Below are positions 22,275-28,791 of a stretch of 28,791 nt of DNA, one piece after another (positions within the stretch are counted from its first letter, which is position 1; each line of letters opens with the position of its first letter). The notes under the pieces are model-generated. The model had not been told where the DNA came from, ran no database searches, and saw only the letters and a list, made by a program, of their open reading frames with translations. Source of the DNA: Bacteroidales bacterium (lineage in GTDB: Bacteria; Bacteroidota; Bacteroidia; Bacteroidales; UBA932). Location: positions 1 to 28,791 of the forward strand of contig JAKSJQ010000027.1 in the NCBI GenBank assembly GCA_024402115.1, given 5' to 3'. Made by a program: the position numbers and the translations under genes.

Positions 22275-22311
22275 AGTTTTTTAAAATTTTTAAAATATCT
22301 GTAAGTGTAAT

Positions 22312-22806
22312 TTAACGGCGCTCTAACTCAAAGACTTCCATATCATGGATCCTGCCCTCATCTATATGAAAACGGAGAGCTGTCCTTACAAGGTGAAAGC
22401 CCTGGATACCGGCTGCGCCAGGATTGATCACAAGCATGTTGCGGCGCTGGTCGTTCACGACCTTGAGGATATGGGAATGTCCGCACACGAAGATGTCCGG
22501 ACGAAACTGATCGATGAGTTTTCGAGCATACTGGTCATACTTGCCGGGATATCCGCCGATATGGGTCATGAGTATCCTCATCCCCTCTCTCTCGAAGCTC
22601 TTGTAGATCGGGTAGTCGAAGATGAGATTGCGCTCGTCGCAGTTCCCGACGACTCCGACCGTGGGCTTGAAGGCAGCAATCTCGGCTATGGTCTTATAGC
22701 CACCACCGAAGTCTCCCGCATGCCAGATCTCGTCGACCGGCTCGAAGAATTTCCTGAAAGGTTCCTCGAATACACCGTGGGTGTCTGAAAGTAATCCTAT
22801 GAACAT
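22312..22806 (-). CDS. YfcE/MJ0936-type metallophosphoesterase
   Basis: A 164-residue cytoplasmic calcineurin-like phosphoesterase. All metal-binding motifs are present: LLSDTHG near the N-terminus, HAGDFGGG, GNCDERN, MTHIGGYPGKYD and CGHSHI. Small enzymes of this type hydrolyse phosphodiesters in vitro, but physiological substrates are mostly unknown. It is the last gene of the seven-gene leftward operon and starts 9 bases after the rsmE stop. No clear hairpin terminator follows; the next 60 bases are A/T-rich with runs such as TTTTAAAAATTTTAAAA. Confidence 0.93.
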   Translation of the reverse strand: MFIGLLSDTHGVFEEPFRKFFEPVDEIWHAGDFGGGYKTIAEIAAFKPTVGVVGNCDERNLIFDYPIYKSFEREGMRILMTHIGGYPGKYDQYARKLIDQFRPDIFVCGHSHILKVVNDQRRNMLVINPGAAGIQGFHLVRTALRFHIDEGRIHDMEVFELERR

Positions 22807-22815
22807 GATGACGGG

Positions 22816-23547
22816 CTAATCCATGAATGCAAGATAAACGGCCTCTGCTGCAGTGACTGCTGCAGTCTCGGTGCGAAGGCGTGAGTTTCCCAGGTGGACG
22901 GGGATGAAACCCGACTCAATCGCGAGTGCCGCCTCTTCCCTGGAGAAATCTCCTTCAGGACCAATGAGGACGATCACGTCCTTCGCTGCCTCCGGCGATT
23001 TCGAGAGGGCTGATTTGATGGATGTCCTCGGGTGGTTCTCATCCTCGAAGCAGTAAGCGATCAGCTTGAGAGCGGTCGACCCTGCGCTTGCCTTGATGAA
23101 CTCCTTGACGCTGACAGGCTCTGCCACAACCGGGATTGCAGCCTTGAGAGACTGCTTCGCAGCGGAGAGAGCGATCTTCGACGCGCGTTCCGTCTTGTAG
23201 ACCTTACGTTCGGAATGCTCTCCTATGACAGGAGAAATCACGTCCACACCCACCTCGGTGGCCTTCTCCACGAACCACTCGAAGCGGTCGTTGTTCTTGG
23301 TAGGACATACGGCCATATTAAGACGGTAAGGATGCGAGCCCCAGCCCGGGAAGGCCTCGAGTATCTCCGCCTGACAGGACTTCTGCGAATCCGACACCAG
23401 ACGGCAGCGGAACATCGTACCTTCTCCGTCGATCACGTTGATCTCGTCCCCGCAGCGATGGCGGAGCACCCTCACGCAGTGTATCGCCTCGTCCTGGCTC
23501 AGCGAGCAGAGACTACCTGCTATTTCCTCAGCGTAGAAAAGTTCCAT
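22816..23547 (-). CDS. rsmE: 16S rRNA (uracil-1498-N3)-methyltransferase RsmE
   Basis: A 243-residue SPOUT-class methyltransferase that methylates U1498 of 16S rRNA with S-adenosylmethionine. The N-terminal PUA-like part has EAIHCVRVLRHRCGDEINVIDGEG. The C-terminal trefoil-knot SAM site is LIGPEGDFSREEAALA and LGNSRLRTETAAVTA, both diagnostic. Length is typical. The gene starts 1 base after the stop of tsaC and is followed closely by the phosphoesterase gene, so it is within the same operon. Confidence 0.96.
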   Translation of the reverse strand: MELFYAEEIAGSLCSLSQDEAIHCVRVLRHRCGDEINVIDGEGTMFRCRLVSDSQKSCQAEILEAFPGWGSHPYRLNMAVCPTKNNDRFEWFVEKATEVGVDVISPVIGEHSERKVYKTERASKIALSAAKQSLKAAIPVVAEPVSVKEFIKASAGSTALKLIAYCFEDENHPRTSIKSALSKSPEAAKDVIVLIGPEGDFSREEAALAIESGFIPVHLGNSRLRTETAAVTAAEAVYLAFMD

Positions 23548-23548
23548 A

Positions 23549-24130
23549 TCAGCCGCGTATGATCTGGATTGAATAGTCCATTCCGACCTTGATTATCTGC
23601 GACGCGAGTCCGGTTGCGCCAGCCTCGAGGCTAGGATCGACGATATGGTCGACTGCGCCGCGGATGGCATCGGAAATCTCGGCATACTTCTTAGGTGTCG
23701 CCTCGCCGGAGATATTGGCTGAAGTAGACACTATCGGACGACCGAGCTTCACGCAGAGATCCTTGCAGAAATCCATCATAGGGATGCGTATGCCGACTGT
23801 CCCATCCTCCGCCACAGCGTTCTCGGCGAGACCGTACCTACCGGTCAGAGCATCCGGATAGATGATGGTCATAGGCTTGTCATTGACCTCTATGAGCTGC
23901 ATCGCGATCTCGGGAATCTCCTTGATGTACTTGCATATCATGTCCACGTCCGAGGCGAGAAGCACGAGGCTCTTGCTGTCGGAGCGCTTCTTGATCTGGT
24001 ATACCTTGGCGACAGCGTCCGGATTGGTTGCGTCGCAGCCGATTCCCCATACGGTGTCGGTAGGATAGAGTATGATTCCGCCTTCGCGGAGTACCTTCAC
24101 GGCCTTGTTGAGTTCTTCTGTATTCATCAT
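23549..24130 (-). CDS. tsaC: L-threonylcarbamoyladenylate synthase (TsaC/YrdC)
   Basis: A 193-residue YrdC-domain enzyme that makes threonylcarbamoyl-AMP from threonine, bicarbonate and ATP for the t6A modification of tRNA position 37. The family signatures are ILYPTDTVWGIGCDA, IKKRSDSKSLVLLA and IVSTSANISGEATPK. It lacks the C-terminal Sua5 domain, so it is the short TsaC-type form. Two adjacent ATG codons make the first residue uncertain by one. It sits 3 bases after the EEP-family gene and 1 base before rsmE in the operon. Confidence 0.94.
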   Translation of the reverse strand: MMNTEELNKAVKVLREGGIILYPTDTVWGIGCDATNPDAVAKVYQIKKRSDSKSLVLLASDVDMICKYIKEIPEIAMQLIEVNDKPMTIIYPDALTGRYGLAENAVAEDGTVGIRIPMMDFCKDLCVKLGRPIVSTSANISGEATPKKYAEISDAIRGAVDHIVDPSLEAGATGLASQIIKVGMDYSIQIIRG

Positions 24131-24133
24131 TTA

Positions 24134-25195
24134 TCAGAGTTGGACTATCACTGGATAGTGGTCGGAATAATGCACTTTAGGTGAGCTGTGGGAACTTGCC
24201 TTCATACCACGCGGATAGAACACATAGTCTATCCTGAGCAAGGGCCAAAGCATCGAATAGGTGGCGCCGAAGCCCTTTCCCGCAGAGCGGAAACTGTCGT
24301 GACGACGAGAGCTGAGGCGGTAGTAGGTATAGGAAACCGGACTGTCGTTCAGGTCTCCGCAGACCAGCGACTCCACCGGACTGTTCTCGATGTCGGCAAG
24401 CACCTGGTTGACCTGGGCCGGACGGCGTGCGATAGAGCTCTTCATCTTGTTCTCGGTCTCCTGCATGGCGGCCTTGTAGTCTCCGCGCAGGGACTTGGCG
24501 AGAGCGGTGAGGGAGATGTTGTAGCTCTCGAGATGACAGTTGTAGATACGCACGACCTTGTCCCTTATCTTCACGTCAGCATACACGGCGAGGTTGGAGC
24601 TGCCCTCGAACTTCACAGAGCCCTTGTCTGAGACCGGCAGGCGGCTGAGGATGACGTTTCCGTACATGCCCTTCTTGCTCGAGTACATATAGTACACGGG
24701 GGTATATCCCTTGAAATGCGACTTTATCACTGACGAGGCCTTGTCCGGGAATGGAACGTAGAACTCCTGCAGACAGATGATGTCGGCATCCTGGCGGGCG
24801 ATGTATGCAGCAACCGAATCCAGGCACTCGGGACGGGTGGCCAATCCCCTTTTCTTGTTCGGAGAGAAGCGTCCCACGTTGTAGCTTATGAACTTGATCG
24901 AATCTTCCTCCGCAGGTCGGGAATTGTCGCTCAGCTGAATGAAGCCGCCCATGAAGATAAGCGACGGAAGCAGCGCGAGCAAGGGAATGAACACGGCCTT
25001 GGAACGTCGTACCAACGACCATGCGAAGAGAAAGAGGTTCAGTGCGAATATCGGCACGAAGAAGATGCCGAAGAGGGTGAGGAACCAGAGCTTTTCCGGA
25101 TTGACGAGCACGGAGAGATACGAAACGACGAGAAGTCCCGCCGCCATGAGCATCAGAAAGCGTGCTGAGAATCCGAAAAAGCGGTTTTTACTCAT
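24134..25195 (-). CDS. Membrane-anchored endonuclease/exonuclease/phosphatase-family protein
   Basis: A 353-residue protein. About the first 90 residues form three membrane segments (FLMLMAAGLLVVSYLSVLV; LTLFGIFFVPIFALNLFLFA; PLLALLPSLIFMGGFI). The rest is an EEP-superfamily domain with FISYNVGRF, IICLQEFYVP, YNCHLES, CGDLNDSPVSYTY and a C-terminal SDHYPVIV, i.e. the metal ligands and catalytic Asp/His. The domain would face the periplasm or cytoplasm depending on topology. Such proteins may cut nucleic acids or phosphodiesters; the substrate is unknown. Its first 8 bases overlap the end of the rhomboid gene, indicating translational coupling. Confidence 0.92.
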   Translation of the reverse strand: MSKNRFFGFSARFLMLMAAGLLVVSYLSVLVNPEKLWFLTLFGIFFVPIFALNLFLFAWSLVRRSKAVFIPLLALLPSLIFMGGFIQLSDNSRPAEEDSIKFISYNVGRFSPNKKRGLATRPECLDSVAAYIARQDADIICLQEFYVPFPDKASSVIKSHFKGYTPVYYMYSSKKGMYGNVILSRLPVSDKGSVKFEGSSNLAVYADVKIRDKVVRIYNCHLESYNISLTALAKSLRGDYKAAMQETENKMKSSIARRPAQVNQVLADIENSPVESLVCGDLNDSPVSYTYYRLSSRRHDSFRSAGKGFGATYSMLWPLLRIDYVFYPRGMKASSHSSPKVHYSDHYPVIVQL

Positions 25196-25889
25196 ATTGA
25201 TACAGTCTGTGCTGCTTCTTCCAGAGAAGGATGAGGGCCAAACCGAAGATCATACCTCCGAGATGGGCGAAGTGTGCGATTCCCTCAGCGGTTCCGGTCA
25301 CTCCGGTGAAGAGCTCGATGGCTGCGAAGATGAGCACGAACCACTTTGCCTTAAGGCTGATCGGAGGGAAGATGAGGGTGAGGACTGAGTCCGGATAGAG
25401 CATCGCGAATCCCAGCAGGATACCGTAGATCGCACCGGATGCACCGACGGTCGGAGTCGCGAGCAACCTGCTGTACGCAGTGACTGCGCCAGGGACGTTC
25501 TCCGCGATCTGGGTCATGAAATGCTGGGCTTGGAGGGCCATGACGCCGGTATGTACTGCAGCTGCACCGAGTCCGGTGACGAAGTAGAAGATAAGGAACT
25601 TCTTCGTTCCCCACACTCTCTCGAGCACCCTTCCGAACATGTAGAGCGACCACATGTTAAAGAAGAAGTGCATGAATCCTCCGTGCATGAACATGTAGCT
25701 GATGTACTGCCAGAAGTGGAAGAATCTCGATGCTGGATAGAAAAGGGCGAACTTCTCCGTCATCATCTCTGGCTTGAGATACATCATGATGAGGAAGAAG
25801 CCGTTGATTATGATAATGTTCTTGGTTGCAGGAGGAAGGTCCGAAAGGAAGCCGCCGCGACCTGAACCGTTGCTGTAGTAGTAACTCAT
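25188..25889 (-). CDS. Rhomboid-family intramembrane serine protease
   Basis: A 233-residue polytopic membrane protease with six predicted helices. The active-site parts are present: HGGFMHFFFN (His74, Asn78, oxyanion side), GASGAIYG with nucleophile Ser151, and HFAHLGG with catalytic His209. These proteases cut transmembrane segments of other membrane proteins; the substrate is unknown. A Gly/Ser/Tyr-rich cytoplasmic N-terminus (MSYYYSNGSGRGG) precedes the first helix. It starts 11 bases after the mutL stop and overlaps the next gene by 8 bases. Rhomboid genes next to mutL are, as I recall, a recurrent arrangement in Bacteroidales. Confidence 0.95.
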   Translation of the reverse strand: MSYYYSNGSGRGGFLSDLPPATKNIIIINGFFLIMMYLKPEMMTEKFALFYPASRFFHFWQYISYMFMHGGFMHFFFNMWSLYMFGRVLERVWGTKKFLIFYFVTGLGAAAVHTGVMALQAQHFMTQIAENVPGAVTAYSRLLATPTVGASGAIYGILLGFAMLYPDSVLTLIFPPISLKAKWFVLIFAAIELFTGVTGTAEGIAHFAHLGGMIFGLALILLWKKQHRLYQYE

Positions 25890-25900
25890 CTTTCTTGATT

Positions 25901-27796
25901 TTAGAATTTCTTCTCGATGTCGTCCATCGGTATGATGGTCATCGTCCTGCGTCCCGAGTTGGTGAACTCGGCGTTTGCGCAGCCGAAGAGAGTATCAATC
26001 AACCTCTGTGCCTGTACAGGGGAAGTGAGGACTTCGTCAGTCGCAGCGCCCACGCGTGCGAATTTTTCTGCCAAGGTGGCAGTCATGGTCTCCGAAAGCG
26101 AGCCGGTGTTCGACTTGAGCGCATCGATGATGTTGTCCACCATCACAGGGATGCCCTCGTGCTGAACACCATACCCTTCAGGCACGGCGTTCACGACTAC
26201 GGTATCGCTGCCGAAGAGCCTGATGTCGAAGCCCAGCGACTGGAGCATTGCCTGGTTGTCTTCGATCAGAAGGCAGTTCTCCACTCCGATCTGGACCGGT
26301 TCAGGGAAGAGCGAGCTCTGCGCAGCCGGAGTCTCCTTGCTGAGAGCCTCGAGGAAGCGTTCGAAAAGTATGCGTTCCTTTGCCCTGCGGATATTTATGA
26401 CGAGCAGGCCGGACTTTACTGCGGTAAGGATGAAGCGTCCCTGGAGAATGAGCGAGCTGGTCGAAGGTAGAGTCCTGTCCTCGAAGAGCTTTCCATAGCC
26501 CTCGTCATGGGAGAGGTGGGCCGAAGTGCCCATGAAGTTGGCCTTCGACGGGGTCGGAGCATCGAAGCCGCCGAACGAAGTCGCTCCACCGTGGCTGCCC
26601 GATCCGCCGCCGGAAGGGAATGACCCGCCGAACGAGCCCGCGCCATTGAAGGTATCGACCTCGGAAGGGAATCCGTCAGTGTCAAAAGGATTGAAGCTGT
26701 CGTCCACCTTGACATTGAGCTCGGTCACAGGATGGAACTCGTCAAAGTTCCTGCTGAAGGACGGAAGCTCAGGGGCATCTCCCCTGTCGAAATCTATGCT
26801 GTCACCGAAGGACTGCTTCGCGAGAGCCTCCTTCAGGCATGCATATATGGTCTGGAAGATTATGCTGTCCTCCTCGAACTTGACCTCGCTCTTGGTCGGT
26901 GAAATGTTCACGTCCACAGTGTGGGCAGGAACTTCGAGGTAGAGGTAATATGAAGGAGTGAGATCGCCAGGGATGAGGTTCTCATAGGCTTTCATCACAG
27001 CCTTGTGGAGGTAGGAACTGCGGAAATAACGGCCGTTGACAAAGAAATACTGGTTGCCCAGCCCCTTCTTAGCGCCCTCCGGACGGCCGATGTATCCGTG
27101 GATGTTCACAATTGAAGTGGAGGCGTCGACATCGAGCACCTCTGCCGCCGCGCCGGTACCGAGCAGGTCCTGAATTCTGAACTTGAGCGATTTCGCCGGT
27201 TTGAGCACATAGATTTCCTTGCCGTTATGGGTCAGCGTGAAGCCGACGTCGGGGCGCGTGAGAGCCACCTTCGTGAACTCTGCGACTATGTGCTTGAATT
27301 CAACATTGTCCGACTTGAGGAACTTTCGCCTCGCTGGGACATTGTAGAAAAGGTCGCGCACAGCGAAGTTGCAACCGCGTGGGCATGCCACTTCCTCCGT
27401 GGAGACATGGTTGAATGCCGAGATTACGACCTCGCAGCCAACCTCGTCCTCCGCGCGGCGCGTCTTGAGCGTCACTGCGGCGACGGCAGCTATCGATGCG
27501 AGAGCCTCGCCTCGGAATCCGAAGGTATGGATGTTCTGGAGATCCTCTGCCGTGGCAAGCTTGCTGGTCGCATGCCTCTCAAAGCACAGCACAGCCTCGT
27601 CGGGATTCATTCCGCAGCCGTCGTCGATCACCTGGATCAGCGTGCGGCCGGCGTCCTGGATGACAACGGTGACATTGGAAGAGCCCGCGTCGACTGCGTT
27701 CTCGACGAGCTCCTTCACGACGGAAGCAGGCCTCTGGACGACCTCTCCCGCGGCTATCATGTTGGCTATGTTGCCCGGCAGTATCCTGATCGGCAT
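25901..27796 (-). CDS. mutL: DNA mismatch repair protein MutL
   Basis: A 631-residue mismatch-repair ATPase that links MutS recognition to strand incision. The N-terminal GHKL domain is intact: IAAGEVVQRPASVVKELVEN, DDGCGM and TFGFRGEALASIAAVA. A Gly/Ser/Phe-rich linker (about 385-430) leads to a C-terminal dimerisation domain. In that domain the endonuclease motif DQHAxxExxxxE is degenerate: residues 468-479 read N-I-R-R-A-K-E-R-I-L-F-E, keeping only the two glutamates. The C-terminus (TLFGCANAEFTNSGRRTMTI) also lacks a CPHGRP motif. The gene starts 4 bases after the stop of a small membrane protein gene and is followed by the rhomboid gene. Confidence 0.97.
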   Translation of the reverse strand: MPIRILPGNIANMIAAGEVVQRPASVVKELVENAVDAGSSNVTVVIQDAGRTLIQVIDDGCGMNPDEAVLCFERHATSKLATAEDLQNIHTFGFRGEALASIAAVAAVTLKTRRAEDEVGCEVVISAFNHVSTEEVACPRGCNFAVRDLFYNVPARRKFLKSDNVEFKHIVAEFTKVALTRPDVGFTLTHNGKEIYVLKPAKSLKFRIQDLLGTGAAAEVLDVDASTSIVNIHGYIGRPEGAKKGLGNQYFFVNGRYFRSSYLHKAVMKAYENLIPGDLTPSYYLYLEVPAHTVDVNISPTKSEVKFEEDSIIFQTIYACLKEALAKQSFGDSIDFDRGDAPELPSFSRNFDEFHPVTELNVKVDDSFNPFDTDGFPSEVDTFNGAGSFGGSFPSGGGSGSHGGATSFGGFDAPTPSKANFMGTSAHLSHDEGYGKLFEDRTLPSTSSLILQGRFILTAVKSGLLVINIRRAKERILFERFLEALSKETPAAQSSLFPEPVQIGVENCLLIEDNQAMLQSLGFDIRLFGSDTVVVNAVPEGYGVQHEGIPVMVDNIIDALKSNTGSLSETMTATLAEKFARVGAATDEVLTSPVQAQRLIDTLFGCANAEFTNSGRRTMTIIPMDDIEKKF

Positions 27797-27800
27797 AGTC

Positions 27801-28106
27801 CTACTGCCAGATCATAGGGTAATACTTCGCGATCAGCCAGATCACGGCGAATGCAAGGACGAGAGCCACTGCGCCGAGCACCTTCTGTGCCTTGTTCGCG
27901 CCGCGCTCGACCCTGTAGTTGCGGTCGGTGATGCTGCCCTTGATGTACATGCCGGGAACATAAGGCTTGTCCTCGACATCCTCTGTCTTCTCACCGAGAC
28001 GCTCGAGGCGCTCCTTGCGTGCCTCCTTCTCTGGATCGTAATAAACCGGCTTGTAGTTGAACTCCCTGTGCTGAGGGGTTCCGAAGAATCCGAAATTGAA
28101 ACCCAT
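27801..28106 (-). CDS. Small single-pass membrane protein upstream of mutL
   Basis: A 101-residue protein with a charged, Tyr-rich N-terminal part (FNYKPVYYDPEKEARKERLE), a middle GMYIKGSITDRNYR segment and one C-terminal membrane helix (VLGAVALVLAFAVIWLIAKYY). The orientation is probably N-terminus in the cytoplasm. I do not recognise a named family or function. The ATG at 28104-28106 is chosen because longer in-frame versions would run through the promoter and over ispF. It is the first gene of the seven-gene operon and lies 4 bases before mutL. Confidence 0.85.
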   Translation of the reverse strand: MGFNFGFFGTPQHREFNYKPVYYDPEKEARKERLERLGEKTEDVEDKPYVPGMYIKGSITDRNYRVERGANKAQKVLGAVALVLAFAVIWLIAKYYPMIWQ

Positions 28107-28131
28107 AGTTCCGTAGTTTATGATTGAAACA

Positions 28132-28149
28132 CAAAAATAACTATTTTTG
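28132..28149. promoter_or_regulatory. Back-to-back divergent -7 boxes between the mutL operon and ispF
   Basis: CAAAAATA (28132-28139; TATTTTTG on the minus strand) and TATTTTTG (28142-28149; plus strand) are both TAnnTTTG boxes, two bases apart, together forming an inverted repeat. The minus box serves the operon starting at 28106, the plus box serves ispF. At the -33 positions only partial matches are seen (TTTC at 28161-28164 minus; TTTA at 28117-28120 plus). Confidence 0.7.
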
Positions 28150-28167
28150 CTGAAATTGTTGAAAGAT

Positions 28168-28647
28168 ATGGAAAGCATCAGAATCGGCAACGGATACGAC
28201 GTCCATGCTCTTGCGGCGGACCTGCCTCTATGGCTCGGTGGAATCAGGATCGACAGCCCTGTCGGCTGCATCGCACATTCGGACGGAGATGTGGCCATCC
28301 ATGCGCTCTGCGACGCCCTCCTTGGCGCCCTCGCCCTCGGCGACATCGGCAAGCATTTCCCCGACACCTCGGACGAGTTCAAGGGCATAGACAGCAAGAT
28401 TCTGCTCGCCAGGGTCATGGAACAGATCGGCAGGGACGGATGGAAGGTGGGCAACGTGGACATCACGATCGCTCTCCAGCGCCCGAAGCTCAGGCCTCAT
28501 ATCGATTCGATGAGGGAGTGCCTCGCCGGTATCATGGGGGTATCCGTGGACTGCGTAAGCGTGAAGGCCACAACGACCGAGAAGTTGGGATTCGTCGGAC
28601 GCGGAGAAGGCTGCGAAGTATATGCCGTGGCACTGCTTGTCAAATAG
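28168..28647 (+). CDS. ispF: 2-C-methyl-D-erythritol 2,4-cyclodiphosphate synthase IspF
   Basis: A 159-residue enzyme of the non-mevalonate isoprenoid pathway, converting CDP-methylerythritol 2-phosphate into the cyclic diphosphate with loss of CMP. Metal ligands Asp11, His13 (GNGYDVHAL) and His45 (SDGDVAIHALCDALLGAL) and the FPDTSDEF segment are clear. The C-terminal KATTTEKLGFVGRGEG is the family signature. The ATG at 28168 is chosen over an in-frame TTG at 28147 that lies inside the -7 box. The gene stands alone on the plus strand; the tRNA promoter follows within 30 bases of its stop. Confidence 0.97.
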   Translation: MESIRIGNGYDVHALAADLPLWLGGIRIDSPVGCIAHSDGDVAIHALCDALLGALALGDIGKHFPDTSDEFKGIDSKILLARVMEQIGRDGWKVGNVDITIALQRPKLRPHIDSMRECLAGIMGVSVDCVSVKATTTEKLGFVGRGEGCEVYAVALLVK

Positions 28648-28670
28648 GAAGGCTAAATCCAATTAAATCA

Positions 28671-28720
28671 GAAGATTTTTCAAAAAATTTTTGGATTTGT
28701 TGAAATCCTTCTTACCTTTG
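28671..28720 (+). promoter_or_regulatory. Consensus promoter of the tRNA-Gln gene with A/T upstream element
   Basis: -33 TTTG (28690-28693), 19-base spacer, -7 TACCTTTG (28713-28720). The upstream GAAGATTTTTCAAAAAATTT (28671-28690) resembles the block upstream of the leftward promoter at the window's left end. The spacer contains a 6-bp inverted repeat GGATTT-GTTG-AAATCC (28693-28708). Confidence 0.8.
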
Positions 28721-28740
28721 CAATCCCTTTTCGGGGCTAT

Positions 28741-28791
28741 TGAGATATGGTGTAATGGTAGCACTACAGATTCTGGCTCTGTCAGTGAGGG
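28741..28791 (+). tRNA. tRNA-Gln (CTG anticodon), cut by the window end
   Basis: The acceptor 5' strand TGAGATA (28741-28747), T8, a D-arm with a 4-bp stem (GTGT/GCAC) and loop AATGGTA, and anticodon stem ACAGA/TCTGT around loop TTCTGGC give anticodon CTG (28773-28775), reading glutamine CAG. U at position 1, as in bacterial tRNA-Gln, supports the identity. The variable loop and the first bases of the T-stem are visible; about 20 bases lie beyond the window. Confidence 0.92.

Noticed and set aside
22202..22311. A/T-rich gap with TTTTAAAAATTTTAAAA, considered as a terminator for the phosphoesterase gene
   Set aside because: Only A-T pairs and no GC-rich stem; it is better explained as the upstream region of the Cys-rich lipoprotein promoter.
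28147..28167. TTG start extending IspF by seven residues
   Set aside because: The TTG lies within the -7 box TATTTTTG, so it would not be transcribed; the ATG at 28168 gives a typical IspF N-terminus.
28107..28466. Extended form of the small membrane protein upstream of mutL
   Set aside because: The extension lies antisense to ispF and upstream of the leftward -7 box; the ATG at 28106 fits the promoter.
1..28791. CRISPR arrays, insertion sequences, integrases and riboswitches
   Set aside because: No regularly spaced direct repeats, transposase or integrase motifs, or recognisable riboswitch core were seen on either strand.

Overview
The window looks like chromosome from a member of the Bacteroidota, probably a Bacteroidales gut-type lineage. 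The evidence is a SusC/SusD pair, several lipoprotein signals, weak or absent Shine-Dalgarno sequences, and at least eight promoter elements of the Bacteroidota primary-sigma type (-7 box TAnnTTTG, in three cases with a TTTG -33 box exactly 19 bases upstream). Base composition is moderately GC-rich by eye. Genus cannot be settled from the sequence alone. I see no mobile element, CRISPR array, integrase or phage gene.

Layout. (1) Bases 1-141 hold a leftward promoter with an A/T-rich upstream element and a leader with a boxA-like motif, as expected in front of an rRNA operon lying off the left edge. (2) Bases 378-8420 (+) are a compact SusCD locus: promoter and 5' hairpin, SusC, SusD, a lipoprotein with two DUF4859-like modules, and a lipoprotein metallopeptidase-like protein (BACON, DUF6055-like HEIGH domain, DUF4859-like tail). 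It has no glycoside hydrolase and no linked regulator. A near-perfect intrinsic terminator sits inside the signal-peptide codons of the last gene. (3) Bases 8509-16742 (-) form a tight five-gene operon: two periplasmic PPIase/SurA-like proteins, an OstA/LptA-like protein, peptidase T and an OPT-family oligopeptide transporter. (4) Bases 16793-18108 (-) hold a small conserved protein and an NlpC/P60 cell-wall hydrolase. (5) Bases 18171-20540 (+) hold a TIGR01212-like radical SAM protein and a PBP4-type D-Ala-D-Ala peptidase. (6) Bases 20546-22274 (-) hold RadA and a very cysteine-rich 63-residue lipoprotein with its own consensus promoter and terminator. (7) Bases 22312-28139 (-) form a seven-gene housekeeping operon: small membrane protein, MutL, rhomboid protease, EEP-family protein, TsaC, RsmE and a metallophosphoesterase. 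It is transcribed divergently from ispF through two back-to-back -7 boxes. (8) A consensus promoter and the first 51 bases of a tRNA-Gln(CTG) end the window.

How the genes may work together. The SusCD locus carries a predicted surface metallopeptidase rather than glycan-degrading enzymes. The convergent operon carries an inner-membrane peptide transporter and a tripeptidase. Together they could bring peptides from the cell surface to the cytoplasm, but this link is inferred only from proximity. The PPIase and OstA-like genes serve outer-membrane protein and LPS biogenesis, on which SusC-type porins depend.

The observations most worth following up are the terminator embedded in coding sequence, the three-copy DUF4859-like module in two neighbouring proteins, the CxxC-ladder lipoprotein, and a MutL whose endonuclease motif has lost D, Q, H and A.
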